Shown piece after piece: positions 44,624 to 53,253 of a stretch of 64,000 nt of DNA. The translations under genes were made by a program, and so were the position numbers. The first letter of the stretch is position 1. Each line of letters opens with the position of its first letter. Below the pieces are notes generated by a model. That model did no database searches and was not told where the DNA came from. It saw nothing but the letters and a program-made list of their open reading frames with translations. Source of the stretch: Aporhodopirellula rubra (lineage in GTDB: Bacteria > Planctomycetota > Planctomycetia > Pirellulales > Pirellulaceae); NCBI RefSeq assembly GCF_014192335.1, contig NZ_JACHXU010000014.1, positions 124,001 to 188,000 on the forward strand. The letters are read 5' to 3'.

Positions 44624-46548
44624 CATTCAATAAGGCCGCGTTCCAATGAACGCGGAAGGAAGCTCGCGAGCACTAGCGCGGCGATCAGCAATGCGCTTCA
44701 ATGAGGCCGCGTTCCAATGAACGCGGAAGGGTTGCTCGCACGCGGCCGAGAAACTGACGCCTTCGGCGCTTCAATGAGGCCGCGTTCCAATGAACGCGGA
44801 AGGTCGGCGTTTTTTGGCAGTATGCGAGCGCCGAGGCCAAGCTTCAATGAGGCCGCGTTCCAATGAACGCGGAAGGGCGATCGAGCAGCACTTTCGCACC
44901 CTCGATCCGCTCGCGGCTTCAATGAGGCCGCGTTCCAATGAACGCGGAAGGCCGTTTATCCGACCCTCAGCGATGAAAGCACTCACCCGCTTCAATGAGG
45001 CCGCGTTCCAATGAACGCGGAAGGCCAGCATTATGTGCGGCTAGAAGATAGCGAAGGACTGCTTCAATGAGGCCGCGTTCCAATGAACGCGGAAGGCATG
45101 CTTTTTCTCCTGATAGCACCCCCGGCAGGGTTCGCTTCAATGAGGCCGCGTTCCAATGAACGCGGAAGGATGGTTAAGCAAGCCAGTTACGAAGTGTATG
45201 AACAAGCTTCAATGAGGCCGCGTTCCAATGAACGCGGAAGGGACATGAACGGGCTGGTAAATACGATCCGGCGAACGCTTCAATGAGGCCGCGTTCCAAT
45301 GAACGCGGAAGGAAGTTGATTTGGTTGACCGTGCTCGCTTGGTCGAGGCTTCAATGAGGCCGCGTTCCAATGAACGCGGAAGGGTGATATTGCCTGCGGT
45401 GTGGGCTCTGGCGAAACCCTTGCTTCAATGAGGCCGCGTTCCAATGAACGCGGAAGGTTGGCTGCGGCGGCGGCAGGTCGTCGATCGAAAAGCAGCTTCA
45501 ATGAGGCCGCGTTCCAATGAACGCGGAAGGGTTGGGTTATCCGAGCCGATTGAAACCAAACACCCTCGCTTCAATGAGGCCGCGTTCCAATGAACGCGGA
45601 AGGATGTGACCGATCATCAGGCAGCACTCGAAATCACGGGCTTCAATGAGGCCGCGTTCCAATGAACGCGGAAGGCCGAACCTTGGCGGGTCGGCGGGGC
45701 AACCTTTTCCACGCTTCAATGAGGCCGCGTTCCAATGAACGCGGAAGGGCGAGCGATCGGATACGCACTCGACGCGATTGACGCGCTTCAATGAGGCCGC
45801 GTTCCAATGAACGCGGAAGGCGTTGGAGTATCTCAACCCCAACATGCCGAGGATGGCTTCAATGAGGCCGCGTTCCAATGAACGCGGAAGGGGTGGGCGA
45901 TGCTGGTTATCACAACCGTTGGTCGGACCGCTTCAATGAGGCCGCGTTCCAATGAACGCGGAAGGCCGGAGAACCGCAAGGCGGCCGGCGGCAAGAAGTT
46001 CGCTTCAATGAGGCCGCGTTCCAATGAACGCGGAAGGTTGGTCGGCTCGGGGTGCGGGGTTTTCTATTACTTCAGCTTCAATGAGGCCGCGTTCCAATGA
46101 ACGCGGAAGGCGATCACTCAAAAGAAATCAACGTATTTTTACCCTTGCTTCAATGAGGCCGCGTTCCAATGAACGCGGAAGGGTCGACAAGCTGATTGAA
46201 GCGAAATCAGATATTATCGCTTCAATGAGGCCGCGTTCCAATGAACGCGGAAGGTTTTCGTTTGATCGTAGAAGAACGCACGCAAACGTTTGCTTCAATG
46301 AGGCCGCGTTCCAATGAACGCGGAAGGGTGCAAGTGTAGTGTACGCTTTGGAAAACTACTTCCCTGGCTTCAATGAGGCCGCGTTCCAATGAACGCGGAA
46401 GGGTGAGTATCTTTCTATTAGGGAACAAGATTACCTAGCTTCAATGAGGCCGCGTTCCAATGAACGCGGAAGGTTCGCACGGATTTGACGGCTATCATTG
46501 CGAGCGATGCCGGCTTCAATGAGGCCGCGTTCCAATGAACGCGGAAGG
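44624..46548 (-). CRISPR. CRISPR array, 27 repeats and 26 spacers
   Basis: The 36-base repeat begins GCTTCAATGAGG and ends GAACGCGGAAGG on the plus strand. Inside it CCGCGTTC and GAACGCGG form an 8-base stem with loop CAAT. All copies read identical except the leftmost (44624-44659), which differs at positions 1, 2 and 9. Spacers are 35-39 bases long. On the minus strand the repeat ends ATTGAAGC, the usual crRNA handle side of type I repeats, so transcription is leftward, in line with the cas genes. The degenerate terminal repeat at the left end fits the oldest end; the leader is therefore at the right. Confidence 0.98.
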
Positions 46549-46781
46549 GGGCCCCTGGCGTATGTCCAGAAATTTAGGCGATTTCGGAGCGTTTTGCGAG
46601 CGGTACGTTGGTTTCATGAGATTGCGGTTCTTCCATTGAGAGGAATCGACGTTTGGCTCATGTTTTACACGTGTTTGTGATTGCGAGCGGGGAGGGGGAA
46701 TTGGTCGTTACCTGACCGCTCGCGTCTTTCTTATGCGAGAATGGCCCCTTGCGCGAGCTGGTATTGCGTTGTCAAAGATTT
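46549..46781 (-). promoter_or_regulatory. CRISPR leader region
   Basis: This 233-base spacer between the newest repeat and the end of cas4-cas1 is the expected leader, judged by array polarity. An 8-base inverted repeat, GCGAGCGG at 46683-46690 and CCGCTCGC at 46716-46723, could end the cas transcript or form an integration site structure. No promoter boxes could be fixed. Confidence 0.6.
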
Positions 46782-48557
46782 CTATCGTGTGACGAAGATC
46801 GGTGCCGCCTCAATCTCGCCTGAGATCATTTTTCCGACCAGTCTCGTCTGAATTTCCAACAACCGTCGATAGCTCACACGGTAATCAAACAGCGGATGCG
46901 TCACCAATTGATCCATCCGGATTTCATAAGCTCTGAAAAACGCTTTGCGTCCGGACTCGGTCATGTGGACTGCCTCGCCACCGGGCGTGAAGTGTTCTGG
47001 TGTGACCATCCGGTTGTTGACCGCTGTGATGACCACGGATTCGGCGATCAAGGGACGAAAGGGCTCCATCAAATCCAGCGCCAAGGCGGGCTTTCCGGGG
47101 CGCGGCTGATGATAGAAACCCAAATAGGGATCCAGTCCAACGGATGCGGCGGCAACGGTCAAATCTTTGGACAGCAGGCTGTAGGCGAATGACAGCATGG
47201 CGTTGACCGGATCACGTGGCGGGCGGCGACTGCGAGTCGTGAAATCGAACGCCCATCTTGGCGGTTGTGGCACCGCTGCCGCCGGATCGGCTGGCTCACT
47301 GCCGGGTTTCAACATGCCGGAAAAGTGGCTGAAATAGATTCTGGCAGCGTTGCCTTCGACGCCGAGTAAAGTCGCCGCCGATGTGACCCGGTCGCAACTC
47401 GACGCGATGCGTTTGAGCTCTTTGATCGCGGAGACGGGCGGTTCGATATGATTTCGCATCAAAAGAACGCGTGAGTTGGCGATCTTTCCCTTTACCAACA
47501 ACTTGGCAATTTCCAAGCTGCGTTCTGCGTCATCGGCGATCCGAAACTGGCTGCGTCTGAGCAGAATATTTTTCAAACCGGTCGTCTGAAGCATGCCGCG
47601 AAAGCCGCCGTGACTGGAAAACATCACCGTCGGCACGTCCAACTCACAAAGCGTCTGCAGGGACTGGATCGACATTTGGATGTTGCCGAACAGGTTGACT
47701 TGATTGATTTCTCGCAGCCGGACCTCTTGAACGATACGTCCATCTTTCTTGATTTGCAGGACTTCGCCGGACTTGCCGACAAACAGTCCCTGCGTATTCA
47801 AATACAGTGGTCGTTGGTCGTCGCGGGGTGTGGCGGGCAACCGCACGACGGGTTTGGCGCCGTCGACTTCAGGTGCGGGGAGACAGCGGTTGGTCTCGTC
47901 GGGCAGACATACCGGCGAGAGCGAACAATGGGGGCACTTTGGGCTGGCGATGAGCGGAGGTGGTGGCTTGGGAAGGTCGTCGAGTTGGCGAGCTCGCATC
48001 ACGGCAGCCTTGGTCAATTCGATGAGCGCTTCGTCGATCTCGATTATCACACGTTGACGCGTTTCGTTGAAATACAGGACTCCTCGATCGCATTGAAATC
48101 CGTTGGCACGCAATACCAACGCTTGCAAGCAAATTTGCACTCGCTCGGGATCCCAAGCGATGATCGATCCGTCGGGACCACGTTTCGGCGATCCCCGTTT
48201 GTAGTCGACCGGTGTTGCGATGGTTCCATCGGTCTCGACCAAATCCAGTTTGGCGATGACTTGGAGATCGTCGCAGCCCAAGGTGACGCTCCGTGCGTGG
48301 ATATCACGCGGAGGCGGTTCTGGCAGGAGCGGTTGGTTCGTGTCGACGCCATTCTCCGCGTCGCGTGCTTCCACGTCCGCCGCCATGCCAGGCAATCGTG
48401 CTTGGGCAATCAATGCATCCGTTTTGGCATCGACACGTCGATGGACAAAATCACCATCGGCGGTAAAGCGATTGGTTAGGAATTGTCCTTCGACATGCAT
48501 CAAGTAATACAGGCGGTCACAGTAAACCGCTTCATTGATCATTCGCGCAGGGATCAT
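46782..48557 (-). CDS. cas4-cas1: Cas4-Cas1 fusion protein
   Basis: A 591-residue fusion. Residues 1 to about 235 are Cas4: Cys in VYCDRLYYL, the nuclease motif PVDYKRG and the Cys cluster CPHCSLSPVC, together four iron-sulfur ligands. Residues about 250-591 are Cas1: LYLNTQGLFVGKSG, then the metal ligands Glu near 398 (LGVEGNAARIYF), His near 481 (GFYHQPRPG) and Asp near 494 (LALDLMEPF). Cas4 trims and orients prespacers; Cas1 integrates them with Cas2. The fusion is typical of type I-G. ATG 48557 is chosen over the frame open to 48650. It is the last cas gene, next to the leader. Confidence 0.96.
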   Translation of the reverse strand: MIPARMINEAVYCDRLYYLMHVEGQFLTNRFTADGDFVHRRVDAKTDALIAQARLPGMAADVEARDAENGVDTNQPLLPEPPPRDIHARSVTLGCDDLQVIAKLDLVETDGTIATPVDYKRGSPKRGPDGSIIAWDPERVQICLQALVLRANGFQCDRGVLYFNETRQRVIIEIDEALIELTKAAVMRARQLDDLPKPPPPLIASPKCPHCSLSPVCLPDETNRCLPAPEVDGAKPVVRLPATPRDDQRPLYLNTQGLFVGKSGEVLQIKKDGRIVQEVRLREINQVNLFGNIQMSIQSLQTLCELDVPTVMFSSHGGFRGMLQTTGLKNILLRRSQFRIADDAERSLEIAKLLVKGKIANSRVLLMRNHIEPPVSAIKELKRIASSCDRVTSAATLLGVEGNAARIYFSHFSGMLKPGSEPADPAAAVPQPPRWAFDFTTRSRRPPRDPVNAMLSFAYSLLSKDLTVAAASVGLDPYLGFYHQPRPGKPALALDLMEPFRPLIAESVVITAVNNRMVTPEHFTPGGEAVHMTESGRKAFFRAYEIRMDQLVTHPLFDYRVSYRRLLEIQTRLVGKMISGEIEAAPIFVTR

Positions 48558-48690
48558 GGTGTTGCTGCCTTTAGGGAACGAAGTGGATGACGGAATCCGT
48601 TGAAGTCGTGGTTTAAAACGCGGAAGCTGGCTGGATGTGGTAGCCGTCAAACCGCTCTATCTAAAGAGTGGATCTGGCGTCGAAGGAAGA

Positions 48691-48981
48691 TCATACAATC
48701 ACGCAGGCGTTATCCACGGGTGTGTAGGGTTTTCCAATCGCTGTGATCGCGCGGTCACCGCGACCGGCAGCGGGCCCGAGATTGATGAAGAGGACTTGGT
48801 CTTCGTGATGGTGCACGATGTCGACAATCCGCGACTTCAGGTTGGTTAATTCTTCTGGGTTGAGCTGGCATTCAAAAACGCTGTACTGCAGGTGATCCCC
48901 CCAGTTACGCATCGTCTTGAACACCTTGCGAAGACGTTTCGGGTCACAGATGTCGTACGTCACCAGGTAAGAATGTCTCAT
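48691..48981 (-). CDS. cas2: CRISPR-associated endonuclease Cas2
   Basis: A 96-residue protein of the normal Cas2 size. HSYLVTYDICDPKRLRKVF carries the conserved Asp, and NWGDHLQYSVFECQL is the second ferredoxin-like strand pair. It forms the dimer core of the Cas1-Cas2 integrase. ATG 48981 follows GGAAGG at plausible spacing and is preferred to the longer frame. It lies 112 bases after csb3 and 133 bases before cas4-cas1, a loose spacing compared with the overlapping interference genes. Confidence 0.96.
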   Translation of the reverse strand: MRHSYLVTYDICDPKRLRKVFKTMRNWGDHLQYSVFECQLNPEELTNLKSRIVDIVHHHEDQVLFINLGPAAGRGDRAITAIGKPYTPVDNACVIV

Positions 48982-49093
48982 GGAAAGCAACCTTCCGAAA
49001 ATGCGCAACCGCCCCCAAACCTGCACCACGAGGCCAGGAAAAATAGAACGAAACAACCGACTTGAGAAAAAACGTGGACGTGGGCGGTCGCGG

Positions 49094-50062
49094 CTACTCC
49101 GAGTTAATGGATACTGCGACTGCTGGCGTCATGTTTCGGAACTTGCCAACAGTGATGCGTTGAGATCTGAATACTGTCGCGATGCCGCGAGATTTCAGTG
49201 CTTGAAACTTCGTTGGGTCAGATTCTGAAAACAGATCGGACAACTGCAATGTGCTTTGCACTGCAGGTAAACTTGCATCGACACTCCAAATTGGCCATGA
49301 CCAGAACGTGCCACGATGAGACCGGAATCCAGTTGTTTGCAAGTTTCCGTACATGGGCGCCGTTGTAAACATTGGGATTGCCTCGATCGCCAAACGGTTC
49401 GCACCACGCATCGCCTTTGACGGATCTTTGCTAGGCTCCTTCCAACGCAATGCATGGCGACGGTCGTCACTTGGGTCCCACCGTAAATTCAGCCCGCGTC
49501 CTTCGTCGGTATATCGCCACAAATCAAACAGTGACGATCGCAAGTGCTTCACCGACGTTTGTGAAATGATCTTTCGCATGGACTTAAGGAAGTGCTGATT
49601 TCCCGCTCCGCTCATCGTGCGAAGCGCGGTGTCCTGCATCAACTGGCGATTTTTGGAGTGCGATTGGTGTGTCGCATCCGTTCCAAAGGCCGCAAGAAAT
49701 GCCAGCGAGACAAGTGCAGCAGCATCACCCTCTTGCGCTTTCATTAGTTCCGTTCTTGAGAATCCGGAAAACGACTTCGGCGATATTGTTAGGTTATCCC
49801 CGAGAAGTTCTAGCAATGGGATCTGAGGTGCTTCCGAGAGCCAATCATCAAGTCGTTCGCAAAGACTGTCTTTAGTGAATCCCGGTTCTGAAGACGCGAG
49901 GATCGGTGTCCATGATCCCCCGACGATTTCCCAACGCATCGTTGTGTGGGAATTGGGAGAAATTATCGTCCAACTTCTTAACGCTCCAATTGCCGCCAGA
50001 AACGCGAGCGGATTCGATCCGTCGAGACCACGTAGTGCGATTTCACTTCGATCAACGGTCAT
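49094..50062 (-). CDS. csb3: type I-G protein Csb3 (Cas8-like subunit)
   Basis: A 322-residue protein that fits Csb3, the GSU0052-like subunit of type I-G systems, in the place of a large Cascade subunit (also called Cas8g2/Cas8u2). It starts IALRGLDGSNPLAFLAAIGA, a wording shared with Csx17/Csb3 proteins, and contains RGLNLRWDPSDDRRHALRW and ANRLAIEAIPMFTTAP. The start ATG 50062 overlaps the stop of cas3 by four bases. It should help recognise target DNA; no enzymatic motif is expected. Family assignment rests on motif wording and gene context. Confidence 0.88.
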   Translation of the reverse strand: MTVDRSEIALRGLDGSNPLAFLAAIGALRSWTIISPNSHTTMRWEIVGGSWTPILASSEPGFTKDSLCERLDDWLSEAPQIPLLELLGDNLTISPKSFSGFSRTELMKAQEGDAAALVSLAFLAAFGTDATHQSHSKNRQLMQDTALRTMSGAGNQHFLKSMRKIISQTSVKHLRSSLFDLWRYTDEGRGLNLRWDPSDDRRHALRWKEPSKDPSKAMRGANRLAIEAIPMFTTAPMYGNLQTTGFRSHRGTFWSWPIWSVDASLPAVQSTLQLSDLFSESDPTKFQALKSRGIATVFRSQRITVGKFRNMTPAVAVSINSE

Positions 50063-53000
50063 CTTGTGACTCCGGTTGGTTCTGCGGGGGTGCGTTGGTG
50101 GGAATCATTGGATTGGATCCAAGACTCCATTTGGCTGACCTGTTGATCAGCGAGTCGAAGAGATGTTTCAAGACAAGCCAGCCCCCACCATCCATACTTT
50201 CGTGTTAGTCTCCAGAACCGATCAACAATGGGCGAGTCGACTCGGTGGTAAGCAACCTCGGATCGCGTTTGCTCGTCAATTTCCACGTCGGACAGACCGA
50301 TGCGATGCAACGAAACCAGCTGTGGCGAGGTGTCCTCGCATACGGGAGCCCAAGGCCTTGCATGACCATGATGACTAGCGACGAGATGCAGAAGCAATTC
50401 CGCGTCCTCGACCTCTGACACTTCGGTCATGTTGTGTTCCACTATGGCAACGCTTAGTAGCTCGTGTCTGAAATGCCGCGGCAATTTACTCTGATCGTGG
50501 AGACGCTTCCGCGCGCGGGCACCACTGATCAGCGAAGCTGATTTTGCATACAAGCGATCTTCCCAGTGAGCAGCGAGCAAATCTCCACCAATCAGCATGG
50601 CTTGGAATCGCGGATCCGCCTTGCCCCAATCGTGAACCTCGGCGGAGCGAACGATCGTCTTCTCAAACGCGGACGCCGGAAAGATGGTTGCGTTCCACTG
50701 CGCCATGCGAGCAACACGGTTCAGGTGGGCTTTCAGTTCGATTGGTTTGCCCGCATGAATTTGTGACAGCGAATCGTCTCCGTCGTCAGTCAAACCAGGC
50801 GGGAAGGAGGTCGAAGCCGTGCTTGCAGCCAACGCCGTTACGGCCAATCGCGGGACGGATCCATATACTTCGCATCTCAGCTGGGATGGACGAACATTTT
50901 CAAAGCTAGCTGCAACGCCTATAGGGAGCTGGCAAATCAGTTCGTGAAGTTCTCCACGAGTGATGTGGAACTCACTCCCTTTTTTCATTTGATCAGAGTA
51001 GAGCGAGGTTAAGGCCGCGTCATTGAGCAAGTTCGGATGCAATCGAACGCAGGCCTGGTCCCGCGACTGGGCGAAGGCACTCGAGCCGATATCGATTTTG
51101 GCCAAAAGGTCAAAGTCGTCGCGATCCATTTTGACTTGGCTTTCGTCGCTTAACGCAGCGTCAAGCAGTTGCTGCCGCACAGAGCGTCCCAGTTCCGCGT
51201 GATCGCCATCTTCACCAGTGGACGGGATGTAGCCCAATTCATTCCAGCCTCCTGCAGTCACGGGGAAAACGAGTGTGTCACCCGGTTTGATTTCACTTAA
51301 TCGCTGGACGACGACGCTATCGCTTGGGCCCCGCCACGCGACTGGACGCAACGGCACTGGGATCGCGTCCCGAGAGACCTTCGCTTCATCAGCAATCGAT
51401 GGGATGTCTGCGGATTGATCGTTCTCCAGCTTTTTCGTACTGATCAAAGAGCCCAGCCAGGCAAAAAGTCTTCGCATCGACACGCTCAGGCATTCCGGCG
51501 ATGACGGCGGGCAAACACTAATTGCATGAACCCGGTCGTTTTGTGCTTTGGGTGAACCGAGGCGTGGAACCGACAGCATGGCTGCTCCTCCGGCCGACGT
51601 GACCACAGAATCCAAGTCTGCACGCCAGCAAACCTGAACGTCGGGTTCGTTGCGTTGCGGTCCATGAAGCCAATATGAAACATCTGGGCTCGGCCAAGGG
51701 TCAGTGGATGTTTGGCAAAGCAAGTCAAGGTGTGCGGGCAACAACACAGGCGCATCCTCCGACGACGTTGACATGCGATTGCGCTGATCCGAATCAAGAC
51801 GCGATACATGCTGCTTGAAAGCAGAAATACCAAAGTCAATCTTCTGATCGACCGCGATGGACTGAAGCCAATTCCACGCAAAACTCATCGCGTTTCCGTA
51901 GATCGGATCTTGGTACTTGAATGCCTTTTCGTCGGATTCCAACAGTTTGTCCGCTTTAATGCGGTCTTCTCGCATCACGACATGTGCTGTCGCGGTGATC
52001 GATCGCCCTCCGCGATTAAGACGCCCAAACCTCTGAGTCAACGCATCAACAGGGGCGGCTTCGGTGATAAGCACGTCAAAGTCGTAGTCAGCGCCAACCT
52101 CGATGCACTGAGTTGCCACCACAAAGATGGGCTCGTCTGTCGGGTGCCTTTCAACGCCGGTGGCAATTTTGTCACCAATTACTTTGGCTTGGTGATCCCG
52201 ATCGATTGGGCGCATCGCACCGATGACAAGATGAACCTGTTGTCGTGAAATTCGCTTGTCCTTCAACAATCCTTCAACGGTTCGTTTAGCGGTGTCCACC
52301 ATGTTGCACATGATGCCAATCGCGAGAGCTTTGCTGTCCTCCGAGAACACTTCATTCGTTGCCTTCTCCACAAGGACTTTGGCAAGTTGTGACGTCGCTT
52401 GGGTCCCTTTCGCCTTCGTGGCAACATCGAGTGTTGTCAACTTAGACGTATTTACCAGATGCCCCATGCGGGTGGTCTTGTCTGCCAACTCTTTTTCGCT
52501 GATCTCGAGCCTGACGGCACCGGGGGCGTCGGGTGGAGTGGCCGTCATTTGGACCACATTCATTGGCAACGAAAGAGGAATCTCGCTCCATTGCTTCGCT
52601 TGATAATTGCGGACCGCCGTGAGTGTCTGCGAGAACGGCTTCGATATGTGTGCTTCGTCCAAAATAACCAAGCTGTCATGCGCGACCGCCGTCGCCTGAA
52701 TCGGACGTGCCGACCGAGAAACACCGTAACCCCGAAACAGTAAACGCGAACCCACTTGATCAACGGTGCTAGTCACAATCATCGGTTGCGTTAGCGACTG
52801 AAACCAAGCTGGATCTCGAAAGATTCCGCCTCTCAACTCGACGACCCTGAGCGGAGCACAATGTATTGAATCTGGACTGTAGTAACACAGGCGTTCAGCG
52901 ACAGTTTTGAGGATGCCGTCCGTTGCGGTGTAAAGCCTGTCTCTCAAACGCTTCGCTCGCAAAAAGGCTTCGCTGACGACCGTTCGTCGATCAACGACCA

Positions 53001-53253
53001 GGAAAGTTCGCATCGGTGCGGTGCGTTTATCAGGAGACAATGTTGCCTGAACCGCCAACGCAAATACCGCAATTTCTATGGCTGATGTTTTCCCGGCGCC
53101 AGTGGGAACCGAAATATGCGTTGGCCACTGGCCTTCGCATGCAGCGGCTGCCAGCCTGGTCTGCCATTTCATGGGAGCAAAGGGCGTTCCCTCGTGATCG
53201 TGGTACAACGCACCAAAATAATCGTTGAAATCGCTGAAAGTGAGCTCGTTCAT
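50059..53253 (-). CDS. cas3: Cas3 helicase-nuclease with C-terminal HD domain
   Basis: A 1064-residue effector that unwinds and degrades target DNA after Cascade binding. The helicase is first: Walker A PTGAGKTS at residues 50-57, DEAH box VILDEAHIS near 197, and QRFGRLNRGGRS as motif VI. The HD nuclease is at the C-terminus: EVHDWGKADPRF near 873, RHELLS and LVASHHGHARP further on. The helicase-then-HD order is characteristic of type I-G Cas3. ATG 53253 overlaps the csb2 stop by four bases. All key residues appear intact, so interference should be possible. Confidence 0.96.
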   Translation of the reverse strand: MNELTFSDFNDYFGALYHDHEGTPFAPMKWQTRLAAAACEGQWPTHISVPTGAGKTSAIEIAVFALAVQATLSPDKRTAPMRTFLVVDRRTVVSEAFLRAKRLRDRLYTATDGILKTVAERLCYYSPDSIHCAPLRVVELRGGIFRDPAWFQSLTQPMIVTSTVDQVGSRLLFRGYGVSRSARPIQATAVAHDSLVILDEAHISKPFSQTLTAVRNYQAKQWSEIPLSLPMNVVQMTATPPDAPGAVRLEISEKELADKTTRMGHLVNTSKLTTLDVATKAKGTQATSQLAKVLVEKATNEVFSEDSKALAIGIMCNMVDTAKRTVEGLLKDKRISRQQVHLVIGAMRPIDRDHQAKVIGDKIATGVERHPTDEPIFVVATQCIEVGADYDFDVLITEAAPVDALTQRFGRLNRGGRSITATAHVVMREDRIKADKLLESDEKAFKYQDPIYGNAMSFAWNWLQSIAVDQKIDFGISAFKQHVSRLDSDQRNRMSTSSEDAPVLLPAHLDLLCQTSTDPWPSPDVSYWLHGPQRNEPDVQVCWRADLDSVVTSAGGAAMLSVPRLGSPKAQNDRVHAISVCPPSSPECLSVSMRRLFAWLGSLISTKKLENDQSADIPSIADEAKVSRDAIPVPLRPVAWRGPSDSVVVQRLSEIKPGDTLVFPVTAGGWNELGYIPSTGEDGDHAELGRSVRQQLLDAALSDESQVKMDRDDFDLLAKIDIGSSAFAQSRDQACVRLHPNLLNDAALTSLYSDQMKKGSEFHITRGELHELICQLPIGVAASFENVRPSQLRCEVYGSVPRLAVTALAASTASTSFPPGLTDDGDDSLSQIHAGKPIELKAHLNRVARMAQWNATIFPASAFEKTIVRSAEVHDWGKADPRFQAMLIGGDLLAAHWEDRLYAKSASLISGARARKRLHDQSKLPRHFRHELLSVAIVEHNMTEVSEVEDAELLLHLVASHHGHARPWAPVCEDTSPQLVSLHRIGLSDVEIDEQTRSEVAYHRVDSPIVDRFWRLTRKYGWWGLACLETSLRLADQQVSQMESWIQSNDSHQRTPAEPTGVTR

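Noticed and set aside
44501-46680. Short ORFs on both strands across the CRISPR array with recurring RPRSNERGR or LPRSLERGLIEA peptides
   Set aside because: They are translations of the CRISPR repeat, not proteins.
47610-48479. 289-codon plus-strand ORF inside cas4-cas1
   Set aside because: The opposite strand encodes a Cas4-Cas1 fusion with all motifs intact; this is a shadow frame.
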